Positions 1 to 12,548 of a stretch of DNA of 64,000 nucleotides are shown in pieces (positions within the stretch are counted from its first letter, which is position 1; each line of letters starts with the position of its first letter). The stretch covers positions 252,501 to 316,500 of the forward strand of contig NZ_LPWG01000011.1 in assembly GCF_001723285.1 (NCBI RefSeq). The letters run 5' to 3'. This DNA is from Methyloceanibacter methanicus. GTDB lineage: Bacteria > Pseudomonadota > Alphaproteobacteria > Rhizobiales > Methyloligellaceae. The notes under the pieces are model-generated. The model was not told where the DNA came from. It did not search any database and saw only the letters and a program-made list of their open reading frames with translations. Made by a program: the position numbers and the translations under genes.

Positions 1-1208
1 TGGAGCGTCCGCGCTTCCTGCCCAACACCACCGTGATCGAGAAGGTCGCCGACGAGGACGAGGTCTTCCAGGAGAGCCAGGTCGCCAACGCCGAGACCAA
101 AGTTATGACGGTCGGCAAGAACGACACGCTTCTCGGCGTGATGCTGAAGGTTGGGGCGAGCAAGGACCTCGCCACGGAGCTGATCGACAGCCTCGACGCC
201 GTCTTCGGCCCCGAAGATCTGAAGCCCAAACAGAAGATCGACTTCCGGCTCGTCGAGTCCGTGGCGGACTCCGAGCTCAAGGAGCCGGTTCGCGTCAGCA
301 TTTTCGGCACGGACGGCAAACACATCGTGACCACGGCGCGGAACCGCGACGGCGACTATCTCGCCTCCACCACCGTGCCGGCCGACGAAGTCGTGGTGAC
401 CGCGTCCAACCGCGCCTCGCTCTATCAGAGCTTCTACAAGTCGGCCCTCGACCAGAAGCTGCCGCCGGACGTCATCCTCAAGCTGCTGCGCGTCCATTCC
501 TACGATGTGGACTTCAAGCAGAAGGTCCATTCGGGAGATACGTTCGAGGTCTTCTTCGACGGCGAAGGCACCAGCGGCGATCAGGCCGGCGAACTGCTCT
601 ATACCTCGATGACGGTGGCCGGCGAGACACGCAAGTTCTACCGCTTCCGCACCCCGGACAACACGATCGACTTCTACGACGAGAACGGGTCCAGCGCGAA
701 GAAGTTCCTGATGCGTAATCCCGTGAAAGGCGGCCGCTTCACGAGCGGCTTCGGCAACCGCCGCCATCCCCTGCTCCGCCGCATCCGCATGCACACCGGT
801 GTCGACTGGGCCGCCCCGCGCGGCACGCCGATCCTGGCCGCGGGCGACGGCACCATCGAGATGGCCGAGCGCCATGGCGGCTATGGCAACTATGTCCGCA
901 TCCGCCACGCCAACGGCTTCGCCACCGCCTATGGGCACATGACGCGCTTCGCCTCAGGCTCCAAGCCCGGCGCCCGCGTCAAGCAAGGCCAGATCATCGG
1001 CTATGTGGGCTCGACCGGCCGCTCCACCGGGCCCACCTGCACTACGAAGTCCTGGTCAACAACAAGTTCGTCAACCCGATGACCATCGCCGTGCCCCGCG
1101 GCCTGAAGCTCGAGGGCCGCAACCTCGCGGCCTTCCAGAAGGAACGCCGCCGCATCGACGCCTGATGGAACTGGATCCCGTCACCAACCGCGTCGCCCAG
1201 GCCCAGGT

Positions 1209-1215
<7 letters not shown>
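1..1215 (+). CDS. M23-family murein metallopeptidase, 5'-partial, two frameshifts
   Basis: Periplasmic peptidoglycan endopeptidase (LytM/MepM-like) that cuts peptide cross-links. The frame is open from base 3, so the N-terminus lies left of the window. A C-terminal M23 domain is clear: the first zinc ligands fall in [20 protein letters not shown] (about 735-810), followed by the GDG and YGNYV core and the H-A-N-G segment. The reading frame breaks at about 1033, just before the zinc motif HLHYEV, and resumes one base off with [15 protein letters not shown]. It breaks again at about 1161 and resumes as [17 protein letters not shown], ending at 1215. Both breaks are one missing C in a C run, so a sequencing error is more likely than a dead gene. 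The 3' end overlaps the convergent clpB by 7 bases. Confidence 0.85.
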
Positions 1216-3830
<2,615 letters not shown>

Positions 3831-4006
3831 GTGTTTCCCTCTTTAGGCGGCCAGGAATGAGGGTCGGCCGGGAATATTGGATGGGTGGCGGGCACCGCTG
3901 AGGATGGGTCATACCAGCGGCGTGTTAACGGACATATAGCGAGCCGATTTCCTCAGAAAAAGGGGCCCCTGGCCTTGAGCCGGAACAAAAAGCCCAAGCC
4001 GCGGGT

Positions 4007-4257
4007 CTATCGCGTCTTCAAGATCCGCTGCCACAGCGTACCGCCGAGATATTTGGGGAATACGACGAAATACGCGACGATCACGGCGAAGAGGACCAGG
4101 GCAGGCCGCCTTGAAGCGCAAATCCGTCCGGGGTCAGACTGCCGGTGAGAGAAGCGACCGCATAGCCCCCGGCGAAAAAGATCGTGATGAGATCGAAGAT
4201 GGCGGCCAAAACCTTCCGCCATGTCGAAACCGGTTTGGCGTCTGGCGCATCGGGCAT
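4007..4257 (-). CDS. Small two-TM (RDD-like) membrane protein, one frameshift
   Basis: Joining two frames gives an 83-aa protein. It starts MPDAPDAKPVSTWRKVLAAI, has one hydrophobic helix (about 17-38), then after the join ALVLFAVIVAYFVVFPKYLG and ends GTLWQRILKTR. The GTLWQRIL ending and the two helices resemble short RDD-like membrane proteins of alphaproteobacteria; that family placement is from memory. The frame breaks at about 4110 in a GC-rich stretch where one C appears missing (GGCGGC-CTGCCC). The corrected length is an exact number of codons. Function unknown. Confidence 0.6.
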
Positions 4258-4463
4258 GGGCGGATCAGACCTCGGAATCTCGAACCCGGGCCATCGAACC
4301 TACGCGTCTCGAACCTACGCGTCTCGGGCCTGGGCCTATCGAACCTGCTCGCCTCTCACGGAGATCAGGCGGAGCCGGCCCCCGGCCCATTCGCGAAAGC
4401 TGTGAGAAGACGGAACGGCTTAACTGACAGCGCCGGAAGCGGTTTCGGTCTCTTCCGCGGCAC
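4258..4463. repeat. Intergenic segment with short tandem repeats
   Basis: Two perfect adjacent copies of the 15-mer TCGAACCTACGCGTC lie at 4294-4308 and 4309-4323. They are flanked by degenerate relatives (TCGAACCCGGGCC before, TCGAACCTGCTCGCC after). The array sits between the DUF4167 gene and the small membrane-protein gene, both on the minus strand. It does not encode a convincing protein. Confidence 0.6.
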
Positions 4464-4982
4464 TCACATCGACCGGCTGCTCGGCGCCGTTGGCTTCATT
4501 GGTGGCATGGCCCTCTGCCGCCGCATGGCCTCGGACGTCGCATCGGCCTCCGAAGCACCCTGACCTCCGTTGCGCCGCTGCCGGCCGCGACCGCGGCTGC
4601 GGCCTTCGGAGGGCGCCTCGGCCTCCCCGGAGGCGGCCTCTGCCGTCTCCTCGGCGTCGGGGTTCTCGTCCACGCTCTGCCGGCTGCGGCCCGAGCCGCC
4701 ATTGGCCTGCTGCTGGTCTCCGGCCTGGGGCGCGGCGGCCTGCGAGTGGGCCGCCATGATAATGCGGTTATAGTGCTCGGCGTGCTGGAGATAGCTCTCC
4801 GCTGCGATCGTATCGCCCGAAGCCAGCGCATCGCGCGCGAGCGACATATACTTCTCGGCCACGTGCGCTGCGGTGCCCCGGATCTTCACGTCCGGTCCGT
4901 TCGACTCATAGTTCCGTGCCAGTGGGTTCTGGGGCTTGCGGCCACGGCCGCGGCCCCTGCGATTCTGCTGTCCTTGCCTCAT
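4464..4982 (-). CDS. DUF4167 domain-containing protein
   Basis: A 172-aa basic, low-complexity protein of a family widespread in Hyphomicrobiales, with no assigned reaction. The conserved core is at residues about 24-75: a block including NYESNGPDVKIRGTA, AEKYMSLARDAL and ESYLQHAEHYNRII. The N-terminus is Arg/Gly-rich (RRGRGRGRK) and the C-terminal half is Gln/Ala/Glu/Arg-rich and probably disordered, which suggests nucleic-acid or ribosome association (inference). It lies downstream of prmC on the same strand, separated by 429 bases. Confidence 0.88.
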   Translation of the reverse strand: MRQGQQNRRGRGRGRKPQNPLARNYESNGPDVKIRGTAAHVAEKYMSLARDALASGDTIAAESYLQHAEHYNRIIMAAHSQAAAPQAGDQQQANGGSGRSRQSVDENPDAEETAEAASGEAEAPSEGRSRGRGRQRRNGGQGASEADATSEAMRRQRAMPPMKPTAPSSRSM

Positions 4983-5411
4983 GTGCCTTATTTACCTGAT
5001 TGGCGGCGGATACGCCGCACTCATCGCTCCCTGTTCTGTGGTCTTCGGCCAAGCCAAGCCGAGCATGCGAAGCGCCCGGAAAGCCGGCTCGGCCTTGCTA
5101 GTTTTTTCAGCGGTTCTTTTTCTTGCTGCCTTGTCTCAGTCGGTCCCGGGCGCGAAGCGAAATGCGTTCTGACTTAGCGCCAGCCAACCAAATCTATTTT
5201 GCTATTCGACGGCTCCTGAACGGCTCGAGATGCGCATGCGCCTATCAATCGAGGTTCTGAAAGGATATCCGCGTTGTTGCTACGCAACCGGCGAGGCCAA
5301 ATCCCTGCTGCGGCTCGCCATATAGTCTGACTTCTTGCTAAGAACCTAGCCTGAACATCCCGATTTTCCAAGCATATTTTTGGGTTGCCCGGCGCCTCCT
5401 GGCCCGTTGGT
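4983..5411. other. Intergenic region without a recognisable gene
   Basis: These 429 bases separate prmC (3' end) from the DUF4167 gene (5' end), both on the minus strand. They are visibly less GC-rich than their surroundings. The short open frames here have no family features. It presumably holds the DUF4167 promoter, but I cannot mark a confident -35/-10. Confidence 0.4.
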
Positions 5412-6278
5412 TTACGAAGACTTGGCGCAGATACAACGGGCTCGTCCCGCAAGATCCGTCAGAACGCCATCCTCAGCGACCAAAAGCCGCGCCTTGCGAA
5501 AGAGCGCCGTCACGGCCTGCGCCTGGGTCCACCCGATCTCCACCAGCAGCGACCCTCCAGGCTCGAGAAACTGCGCCGCACGGTCCGCGATCCGCCGATA
5601 GGCATCGAGCCCGTCCGCACCGCCATCGAGCGCGGCCTTCGGGTCGTACCGGGCAACCTCGGGTGCGAGCCCCTCGATCTCGGCGCTAGCGATATAGGGC
5701 GGATTCGAGACGACGATGTCGTAACGGCCCGCCAGCCCCTCGAACCAGTTGGCAGCCACGAACCGCGTGCGGTCCGCGACGCCCAGCGCCTCGGCGTTGT
5801 CTTGGGCAACACGGCAGGCGCCGGGGCACCGATCGACCCCGACCCCCGTTGCTTCGGGCAACTCGGCAAGAAGCGTAAGAAGGATGCACCCGGAACCGGT
5901 CCCCAAATCCAAGAGGCGCAGCGGCCGCCCGGACAGATCCTCCCGCTCCACGAGATCCAGAACGGCGGCAACGAGCGTCTCCGTATCGGGACGGGGGTCG
6001 AGCGTATGGGGATCGATCCGGAAATCGCGCCCATAGAACTCGCGCGTCCCGCGAATACGGGAGACGGGCTCCCCTGCCAGCCGGCGCGCGACATGATCTT
6101 CGAAGCGCCGTTCGCTGTCGGGCCCGATCGGCTCGCGGCCGTTCGCGATCAGGGCCTCCAACGGCAAGCCTGTTGCGGATTTCAGAAGCGCGCGCGCATC
6201 GAGCGCGGCCGTTTCGACGCCGCTGCGCCGCAGGGCCTGCGCGGCACGCGCCTGCGCGGACTGAAGGCTCAGGCTCAC
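5412..6278 (-). CDS. prmC: Peptide chain release factor N(5)-glutamine methyltransferase
   Basis: Cytosolic SAM-dependent methyltransferase that methylates the glutamine of the GGQ motif in release factors. It is 288 aa. The helical N-domain spans about 1-90. The methyltransferase domain has the SAM-binding [16 protein letters not shown] (about 122-137) and the family hallmark [10 protein letters not shown], which binds the target glutamine. The GTG start at 6278 overlaps the prfA stop in a GTGA arrangement, so its translation is coupled to its substrate's gene. Confidence 0.96.
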   Translation of the reverse strand: MSLSLQSAQARAAQALRRSGVETAALDARALLKSATGLPLEALIANGREPIGPDSERRFEDHVARRLAGEPVSRIRGTREFYGRDFRIDPHTLDPRPDTETLVAAVLDLVEREDLSGRPLRLLDLGTGSGCILLTLLAELPEATGVGVDRCPGACRVAQDNAEALGVADRTRFVAANWFEGLAGRYDIVVSNPPYIASAEIEGLAPEVARYDPKAALDGGADGLDAYRRIADRAAQFLEPGGSLLVEIGWTQAQAVTALFRKARLLVAEDGVLTDLAGRARCICAKSS

Positions 6279-7366
6279 GTTCCAGACTCCTCCATGGCCG
6301 CAAGCTGGCTGGCCTGATCCTCCGTGGTCAGAGCATCGATGATCTCATCGAGCGCCGCCTCGCCTTCCAGTACCATCGGAAGCTGATGCGTCGTGAGGCC
6401 GATGCGATGGTCCGTTACGCGGCCTTGCGGAAAGTTATAGGTGCGGATGCGCTGCGACCGGTCGCCCGATCCGATCTGGCTGCGCCGGTCCTGCGCCCGC
6501 TCCGCGTCCAGCTTCTCGCGCTCAAGGTCGTACAGGCGGGCCCGCAAGACCTTCATGGCCTTGGCCCGGTTCTTATGCTGCGACTTCTCGTCCTGCTGGC
6601 TCACCACGAGCCCGGTGGGAAGATGGGTGATGCGCACGGCGCTATCCGTGGTGTTCACCGATTGCCCGCCCGGACCGCTGGCGCGGAAGACGTCGATGCG
6701 CAAATCCTTCTCGTCGATCTGCACGTCCACGTCCTCGGCCTCCGGCAACACCGCCACGGTCGCCGCCGAGGTATGGATACGCCCTTGCGCTTCGGTCTCC
6801 GGCACGCGCTGAACGCGGTGTACGCCGGACTCGTATTTCATCCGCGCGAACACGCCCTTGCCGGTGATATTGGCGATGATTTCCTTGTAGCCGCCCGTGG
6901 CCCCTTCGCTCGCGGAGATGACGTTGACCTTCCAGCCGTGCCGGTCCGCGAAGCGCTGATACATGCGGTAGAGGTCGCCCGCGAAGAGCGCCGCCTCGTC
7001 CGCGCCCGTGCCCGCGCGCACTTCCAGGATCGCGCTCTTGTCGTCCGCGTCGTCCTTCGGCAGTAGCTGAATCTTGAGTGCGTGTTCCAGGCCTTCTATT
7101 TTCGTCCCGAGGCCGCCGACTTCCTCTTCGGCCAGGAGCTTCATCTCGGCGTCGGCCTCGCGATCCTCCAGGATTTCCTGCAGCCCCGCATATTCGTCCT
7201 GCGCCTCGCGCAGCGCGTTGATCGTGCCGACGATCGGATCGAGGTCCGAGAACTCCTTCGAGAGCTGCGCATAGCTCTCCGCGTCGGCGCCGGAGGCGAG
7301 TTCGCCTTGGATGGCTTGCCAACGGGCAACGAGCTTGTCGAGCTTCTCAGCGGGAATCGTGGTCAT
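6275..7366 (-). CDS. prfA: Peptide chain release factor 1
   Basis: Terminates translation at UAA and UAG. I place the start at the ATG at 7366 ([13 protein letters not shown]), giving the expected 363 aa; the open frame upstream has no family character. The stop-codon reading motif appears in the RF1 form PxT ([10 protein letters not shown]), and the catalytic GGQ lies in [17 protein letters not shown]. It is followed directly by prmC with a 4-base overlap. The gene upstream on the same strand begins about 1.2 kb away. Confidence 0.96.
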   Translation of the reverse strand: MTTIPAEKLDKLVARWQAIQGELASGADAESYAQLSKEFSDLDPIVGTINALREAQDEYAGLQEILEDREADAEMKLLAEEEVGGLGTKIEGLEHALKIQLLPKDDADDKSAILEVRAGTGADEAALFAGDLYRMYQRFADRHGWKVNVISASEGATGGYKEIIANITGKGVFARMKYESGVHRVQRVPETEAQGRIHTSAATVAVLPEAEDVDVQIDEKDLRIDVFRASGPGGQSVNTTDSAVRITHLPTGLVVSQQDEKSQHKNRAKAMKVLRARLYDLEREKLDAERAQDRRSQIGSGDRSQRIRTYNFPQGRVTDHRIGLTTHQLPMVLEGEAALDEIIDALTTEDQASQLAAMEESGT

Positions 7367-7388
7367 GGCCTGGATTGAGAATTGGAGC

Positions 7389-8549
7389 TTAGAATTTGCT
7401 GGGCAGCCGGTCGGCCTTGCGGCTGCGCGGGTCGTCGGGATCAAGAACCGGATCCGACGTATCGAAGCCCGACGAAAGGCCGGAATCGCCCGAAGAGCCG
7501 CCGAGCGCCATCCATAGGCCAAGCAGCACCACCACTGCAAGCAGGCCGATAATGCCCCATTTGAGAAGCGGCGATCTGGAGGACTTCTCTTCCTCCTCCT
7601 CGACGAATTCCAGCTCGGCTTCGCCGGGGAAACTTGCGTCCTCGCCTGGCATCGCCGCTCCGGCCATCTCCGGTTCGGGCGCGGCGTTGGGATCGGGTGG
7701 GTAGCCTTGCTGAGGATAGGCCTGCGGCTCGCCCGGAAAGCTGGCATCGGGAAAGCCCGCGTCCGCCTGGGGCTGGGAAGGCGCCGATTGCGGTGCCGGG
7801 CCCGCCGGCGCGCCACCGGGCCAAGCCGCATCGAAAGCGTTAGGCACCCCTTGGGGCCCGGGGGCCGCGCCCGGCCAGGCCGCGGCCGGTGCGCCCTGAG
7901 GCTGCGGCATCGGCGCTTGGGCCGGCCGCGGTTGAGGAGGCTGCGGGGCCTGCGGCTGTTGTGCCTGGAATGGCGCCGCCGGGGATTTGGGCGCCTGCGG
8001 CTGCGGCGCCTGCGGCCGCGGCGCTTGAGGCTGCATGGTTTGGGGTTGCGGAGCGAGAGGCTGCCCGGCGTGCGTTCCGACAGCCGGCCCGTTCGGCCAG
8101 GCTGGGGCCTGCGGGCCGGCTTGAGGCGCGGCCTGCGGCTGCGGCGTGCCGTTGGACCAGCCGGGGGCCTGCGGTGCAGCCTGCGGGAAGGGCTGGCCTT
8201 GCGGTGAGGCTTGCGCGGGTGCAGTGGCCAGATTGGCGCCTGCCCGCGGCACCATCACAGGGACGTCCTGAACCGGCTTGGGTCCGAGCTCGACGACGCC
8301 CGCTTCCAGTTGCGCATAGATGCGGCGGAGCAAGGGGCGGGTGTCGAGATTGAGGAGCGTGCCATAGGCGCTGACCACCCGGCACGTCTCGGGCCATGGC
8401 GGCAGAGCGTAGATGGCGCCCTGCTCCAGCGCCTGCACGACCTCGACCGGCGTGGCAATACGCGCGGCCAAGTCCGCCTCGGTCAAATTGCTCGCGGCTC
8501 TGAGGTCCCGAAAAAGATCGGCCACTTCCGCGTCATAGCCGGCAGACAT
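7389..8549 (-). CDS. HTH-domain single-pass membrane protein with Pro/Gln-rich linker
   Basis: A protein of about 386 aa, starting at the ATG at 8549 with GGAAG just upstream (TTG at 8558 is an alternative). Residues about 5-75 form a RodZ-like helix-turn-helix ([20 protein letters not shown]). Then come about 200 residues extremely rich in Pro, Gln and Ala, an acidic patch ([11 protein letters not shown]), and one membrane helix ([19 protein letters not shown], about 330-350) near the C-terminus. The layout is RodZ-like, with a cytoplasmic HTH and a TM anchor, but there is no large periplasmic domain. It is encoded between ptsP and prfA. The function, perhaps cell-envelope or cytoskeleton linked, is unproven. 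Confidence 0.75.
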   Translation of the reverse strand: MSAGYDAEVADLFRDLRAASNLTEADLAARIATPVEVVQALEQGAIYALPPWPETCRVVSAYGTLLNLDTRPLLRRIYAQLEAGVVELGPKPVQDVPVMVPRAGANLATAPAQASPQGQPFPQAAPQAPGWSNGTPQPQAAPQAGPQAPAWPNGPAVGTHAGQPLAPQPQTMQPQAPRPQAPQPQAPKSPAAPFQAQQPQAPQPPQPRPAQAPMPQPQGAPAAAWPGAAPGPQGVPNAFDAAWPGGAPAGPAPQSAPSQPQADAGFPDASFPGEPQAYPQQGYPPDPNAAPEPEMAGAAMPGEDASFPGEAELEFVEEEEEKSSRSPLLKWGIIGLLAVVVLLGLWMALGGSSGDSGLSSGFDTSDPVLDPDDPRSRKADRLPSKF

Positions 8550-8765
8550 TACTTCCAATCCCGTGAATGCATAGCCGCAACTGCCCCGGCCTCAAGCGAG
8601 GGAGCCTACCCCATTCGCTGCTGTCCGGGCCGCAAATTCCCCCAAACCCGGACAGTCTCCCCAATAGCAAACTAACACAAGCCCAATGGCCAGGAGTTTG
8701 CAAGCTTTGGCGGACTTGTGCCGGAAACGCGAAACGCCCGCGAACCAACGGAACCGTGGGCCAGC

Positions 8766-11024
8766 CTAAATCTGGACCCCTGTTTCGGCCGCGAATTTCT
8801 TCAATTCTTCGCGCAAAGACGTCGTCCGGCACGCGAGCCACTCCTCGAGCCGGGCGCTCAGAGCACTCGCGTCGAGGGACAGCACCATCGCCTTGACCGG
8901 CCCGACCGAGGCCGGCGCCATGGAGATGGAGCGGAAACCCAGTCCGATCAATGCCATGGCCTCGAGGGGTTTTCCGGCCATTTCGCCACAGAGCGCGAGC
9001 GGCGTTCCGAACCGCTCCGCCTCCCACACGATATGCCGCAAGGCCCGCAACGCCGCCGGATTGAGCGAATCGAACCGGCCCGACACGCGCTCGTTGCCCC
9101 GATCGGCCGCGAACAGGAACTGGATGAGGTCGTTCGACCCGACCGAGATGAAGTCCGTCAGGGGCAGGAGGTGGTCGAACTGCCACAACAGCGACGGCAC
9201 CTCGACCATGGCGCCGACCATCAGCGTCGACGGCTCCGGGCGGCCGTGGGTCTTCAGCAGCGTGACTTCGTGGTCGATTAGCCCGCGAGCGGCCTTGAAC
9301 TCCGAAACGTCCGAGATCATCGGCAGGAGGAGCCGCAATTCCCGTCCATGGGCCGCGCGCAACAGGGCGCGGATCTGGGTGCGAAACAGCGCGGGCCTGT
9401 CGAGGGCCATGCGGATCGCTCGCCAGCCAAGAGCCGGATTCTCCTCCGCGCCCCCGCGAAAATAAGGAATGACCTTGTCGCCCCCCACATCCAAGGAGCG
9501 AAACACGACAGGCCGGCCGGCCGCCTGATCGAGGATCGACTTGTAGAGCTTGGTCTGCTGCTCGAGCCGCGGGAACGTCTCGGAGATCATGAACTGAAGC
9601 TCCGTCCGGAACAGCCCGATCCCGTCCGCGCCGGACTGTTTGAGATGGGGGAGGTCGAACAACAGGCCCGCGTTGATATGCAGACCCACCCGCTGATCGT
9701 CGAGCGTGACCGCAGGCACCTCGCGCAAGGCCGCGTACTGGGCCTGCTTGCGCGCCTGGAAACGCACCTTGTCGGAATAGGCGTGGACGACTTCCTGGGT
9801 CGGACGCAAATGCATCTCGCCGCCCCGGCCGTCGAGGATCGCCGCATCGCCCGGCTCCACCATCTCGACCACGCCCTTGCACTGAGTGATGGCTGCAATG
9901 CCGAGCGCGCGCGCCACGATGGCCACGTGGCTGTTGGTGCCCGCCTCCTCCAACACGACACCGCGCAAGCGCTGACGGTCGTAGTCCAGCAGCTCGGCCG
10001 GCCCCATGGTCCGCGCCACGACGATCGCGTCGTCCGGCAGCACACCGGTCGACGCCGTCGCCGTTTCGCCCGACAGAAAGCGGAGCAACCGGTTCGAAAG
10101 ATCCTCGATGTCGTGAAGTCGGTCGCGGAAGCGGGGGTCCGGCATGCGCATCATCCGCGCCCGCGTATCGTTGCGGACGCGCTGGACGGCGGCTTCGGCG
10201 GTCAGCCCCGTGGCCAGGGCTTCGTCCAAACGCCGGCGCCAGCCGTGGTCGTGGGCGAACATTACGAAGGCTTCGAGCACCTCGTGATGTTCGCCCGCGC
10301 GCGCCAGATCGCCCCGCTCCATCATCTCGTCGATCTGTCCCGTCAGTTCCTCGATGGCCTGCTGCAGCCGGCTCCGCTCGAGCTCCGCATCCTCGGCGAT
10401 GAGTTTGGTGACCACGATCCGCGGCTCGTGGAGCACGATATGCCCGAGCGCCACGCTCTCCGAGATGGACTGCCCGACGAACCGGATGCTCGAGTCGCGC
10501 CCTCTCTCGGCCGTTACGTCCTCGGAGAGGATCCCGCCCGACGCCAAGGTTTCGGCGATCACCATGGCGGTGGTCTGCAGCGCCTCGACCTCTTCGTCGC
10601 TGTATTGGCGCATGGTGCGGTTCTGCACCGTAAGGACGCCGATCGTGTCCCCGCCGCGCAGGATCGGCACGCCGACGAAGGAGTGGTAGATCTCCTCCCC
10701 GGTCTCGGGGCGGAACGAGAAGGCCGGATGATGCTGGGCGTCCGCATATTGTTTCGGCTCGCCCTGCTCGGCGACGAGACCGACAAGGCCTTCGCCGGGC
10801 TTCAAATGCGTGTTGTGAACGGCGCTCCTGTTGAGCCCCTCGGTGGCGACCAGTTCGAGCGAGCCGTCACGGCGGCGCAAGTAGAGCGAACACACCTCGG
10901 CCACGATATTCGAGGCGATCAGCATGACCACCTTGTCCAGACGCGCCTGCGCGCTCTCATGTTCCGCCATGACCTCGCGGAGGCGGCGGAGCATCTGCCT
11001 TGGAGCGCCAACGGATGCAGACAT
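8766..11024 (-). CDS. ptsP: Phosphoenolpyruvate-protein phosphotransferase PtsP (EI-Ntr)
   Basis: First enzyme of the nitrogen-related PTS: it takes phosphate from PEP and passes it to NPr. From the ATG at 11024 (MSASVGAPRQMLRRLREVM) it is about 752 aa; a TTG at 11075 would add 17 residues. An N-terminal GAF sensory domain (about 20-165) is followed by the PEP-utiliser N domain, the phosphohistidine segment TNSHVAIVARALG, and the C-terminal PEP-binding barrel (DGIGLFRTEL, GSNDLIQFLFAADR). It lies just after lysC on the minus strand. The GAF domain suggests regulation by a small molecule such as glutamine. Confidence 0.95.
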   Translation of the reverse strand: MSASVGAPRQMLRRLREVMAEHESAQARLDKVVMLIASNIVAEVCSLYLRRRDGSLELVATEGLNRSAVHNTHLKPGEGLVGLVAEQGEPKQYADAQHHPAFSFRPETGEEIYHSFVGVPILRGGDTIGVLTVQNRTMRQYSDEEVEALQTTAMVIAETLASGGILSEDVTAERGRDSSIRFVGQSISESVALGHIVLHEPRIVVTKLIAEDAELERSRLQQAIEELTGQIDEMMERGDLARAGEHHEVLEAFVMFAHDHGWRRRLDEALATGLTAEAAVQRVRNDTRARMMRMPDPRFRDRLHDIEDLSNRLLRFLSGETATASTGVLPDDAIVVARTMGPAELLDYDRQRLRGVVLEEAGTNSHVAIVARALGIAAITQCKGVVEMVEPGDAAILDGRGGEMHLRPTQEVVHAYSDKVRFQARKQAQYAALREVPAVTLDDQRVGLHINAGLLFDLPHLKQSGADGIGLFRTELQFMISETFPRLEQQTKLYKSILDQAAGRPVVFRSLDVGGDKVIPYFRGGAEENPALGWRAIRMALDRPALFRTQIRALLRAAHGRELRLLLPMISDVSEFKAARGLIDHEVTLLKTHGRPEPSTLMVGAMVEVPSLLWQFDHLLPLTDFISVGSNDLIQFLFAADRGNERVSGRFDSLNPAALRALRHIVWEAERFGTPLALCGEMAGKPLEAMALIGLGFRSISMAPASVGPVKAMVLSLDASALSARLEEWLACRTTSLREELKKFAAETGVQI

Positions 11025-11107
11025 AACGATCGGTCCCGGACCATCCGCAACGGGCGGATTCTCGAGCTTCCCCAATATGAACGGCTAGAGTAGCCCTATT
11101 CTTGCGT

Positions 11108-12400
11108 CTAAGCGCCGTCCAACCCAAAAAGGGTATGCAAGGTTCGCACCGCGAGCTCAGCGTAGGCTGCGTCGATCAATACGCTAATCTTGATCTCGGA
11201 CGTCGAAATTGCCTCGATATTGATGCCCTTTTCAGCAAGTGCACTGAACATTTGCGCTGCAACGCCCGCATGACTGCGCATGCCGACGCCGATTGCCGAG
11301 ACCTTGGCGATGTCGGTTGCCCCGCGCAGATCGCCGTAGCCGATGTCGTCCTTGGCCGACTTGAGCACTTCGAGTGCCCGGTCCAGGTCCGCGCTCTGCA
11401 CGGTAAAGGTCAGATCCGTCGAGCGCCCGTCCTCGGACACGTTCTGCACGATCATATCGACATTAATATGAGCGTCCGAGAGAGGGCCGAAGACCCGCGC
11501 GGCGACGCCGGGCTTGTCGGCGACCTTCAGCAGCGTCACCTTGGCTTCGTCCCGCGCGTAAGCAATTCCACTGACGACATTCTGCTCCACGATTTCATCC
11601 TCATGGCAAACAAGTGTACCAATCCCCTCGCCGGTGTCGGGGTTGCCGGGCATGTCCGGCGCATCGAAGCTGGAGCGCACGAGCACGGGCACGCCCCACT
11701 GCATGGCAAGCTCCACCGAACGGGTCTGCAGGACCTTGGCCCCTTGGGAGGCCATTTCTAGCATCTCCTCGTAGGAGATGCGGTCCAGGCGGTGCGCCTT
11801 CGCCACCACCCTGGGGTCGGTCGTATAGACCCCGTCCACGTCCGTGTAGATGTCGCAACGATCGGCCTGGAGCGCCGCGGCAAGCGCCACCGCGCTCGTA
11901 TCCGACCCGCCCCGGCCCAGCGTCGCGATCCGGTTGTTCGGGGCAATGCCCTGGAATCCGGCGCAGACCGCGACTTCGCCACCCAGCATCGCGGCCTTGA
12001 TCTCGTCGACCTCGATTCCGGTGATACGCGCCTTTTGATGGGCCTCGTCCGTGCGCACCGGAATCTGCCAGCCCTGCCAAGAGCGCGCGCGCACCCCCAT
12101 GGACTGAAGGACCAAGGCCAGGAGCCCCGAGGTCACCTGCTCGCCCGACGACACGACCGCATCGTATTCCCGGCAGTCATAGGCCGCCGACGCGTCGCGC
12201 CCGCTTCGCTGCGCGCCTTGAAGGCCCCAAGCCTCTTCGACCCAGGAGACGAGCTGGTTCGTTTGGCCCGCCATGGCGGAGACCACGACGGCGCAGGCGT
12301 GCCCGGCATCGTATTCGCGCTTCACATGCGCGGCCACGTTGCGGATCCGGTCGAGATCGGCCACCGACGTGCCGCCAAATTTCAAAACAAGCAAAGACAT
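11108..12400 (-). CDS. lysC: Aspartate kinase
   Basis: Phosphorylates aspartate, the first step to lysine, threonine, methionine and diaminopimelate. It is 430 aa. The kinase domain opens with KFGGTSVAD and contains GRGGSDTSAVALAAAL. Two C-terminal ACT domains (about 290-430) give feedback control by lysine and threonine in this family. It is the first gene of a minus-strand run lysC-ptsP and is divergent from ubiG. A 9-bp hairpin lies in its upstream region. Confidence 0.96.
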   Translation of the reverse strand: MSLLVLKFGGTSVADLDRIRNVAAHVKREYDAGHACAVVVSAMAGQTNQLVSWVEEAWGLQGAQRSGRDASAAYDCREYDAVVSSGEQVTSGLLALVLQSMGVRARSWQGWQIPVRTDEAHQKARITGIEVDEIKAAMLGGEVAVCAGFQGIAPNNRIATLGRGGSDTSAVALAAALQADRCDIYTDVDGVYTTDPRVVAKAHRLDRISYEEMLEMASQGAKVLQTRSVELAMQWGVPVLVRSSFDAPDMPGNPDTGEGIGTLVCHEDEIVEQNVVSGIAYARDEAKVTLLKVADKPGVAARVFGPLSDAHINVDMIVQNVSEDGRSTDLTFTVQSADLDRALEVLKSAKDDIGYGDLRGATDIAKVSAIGVGMRSHAGVAAQMFSALAEKGINIEAISTSEIKISVLIDAAYAELAVRTLHTLFGLDGA

Positions 12401-12418
12401 AACGGCTCACAAGAAGAG

Positions 12419-12443
12419 GGCCGGCCCACTGATCGGGCCGGCC
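12419..12443. repeat. Perfect inverted repeat in the lysC-ubiG divergent region
   Basis: GGCCGGCCC, a 7-base loop, then GGGCCGGCC: a perfect 9-bp GC stem. It sits 19 bases ahead of the lysC start codon and upstream of divergent ubiG. Neither side has a T-run, so it is not a standard intrinsic terminator. It could be an operator or a leader hairpin affecting lysC expression. Confidence 0.5.
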
Positions 12444-12548
12444 GGAAACTCCGGGTCTTTCTACTGATAAGGGTTGTGGCCTGCAACAGGGCTCGCCCTG
12501 TCCTGCGACGGCCTTGACAGCCCGCCGCCGCGGCCCGCCAATGCGCCC

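Noticed and set aside
9348..11093. 581-aa open frame antisense to ptsP
   Set aside because: Same reason: the opposite strand encodes a complete PtsP with all motifs, and this frame has only Arg/His/Gly-rich composition.
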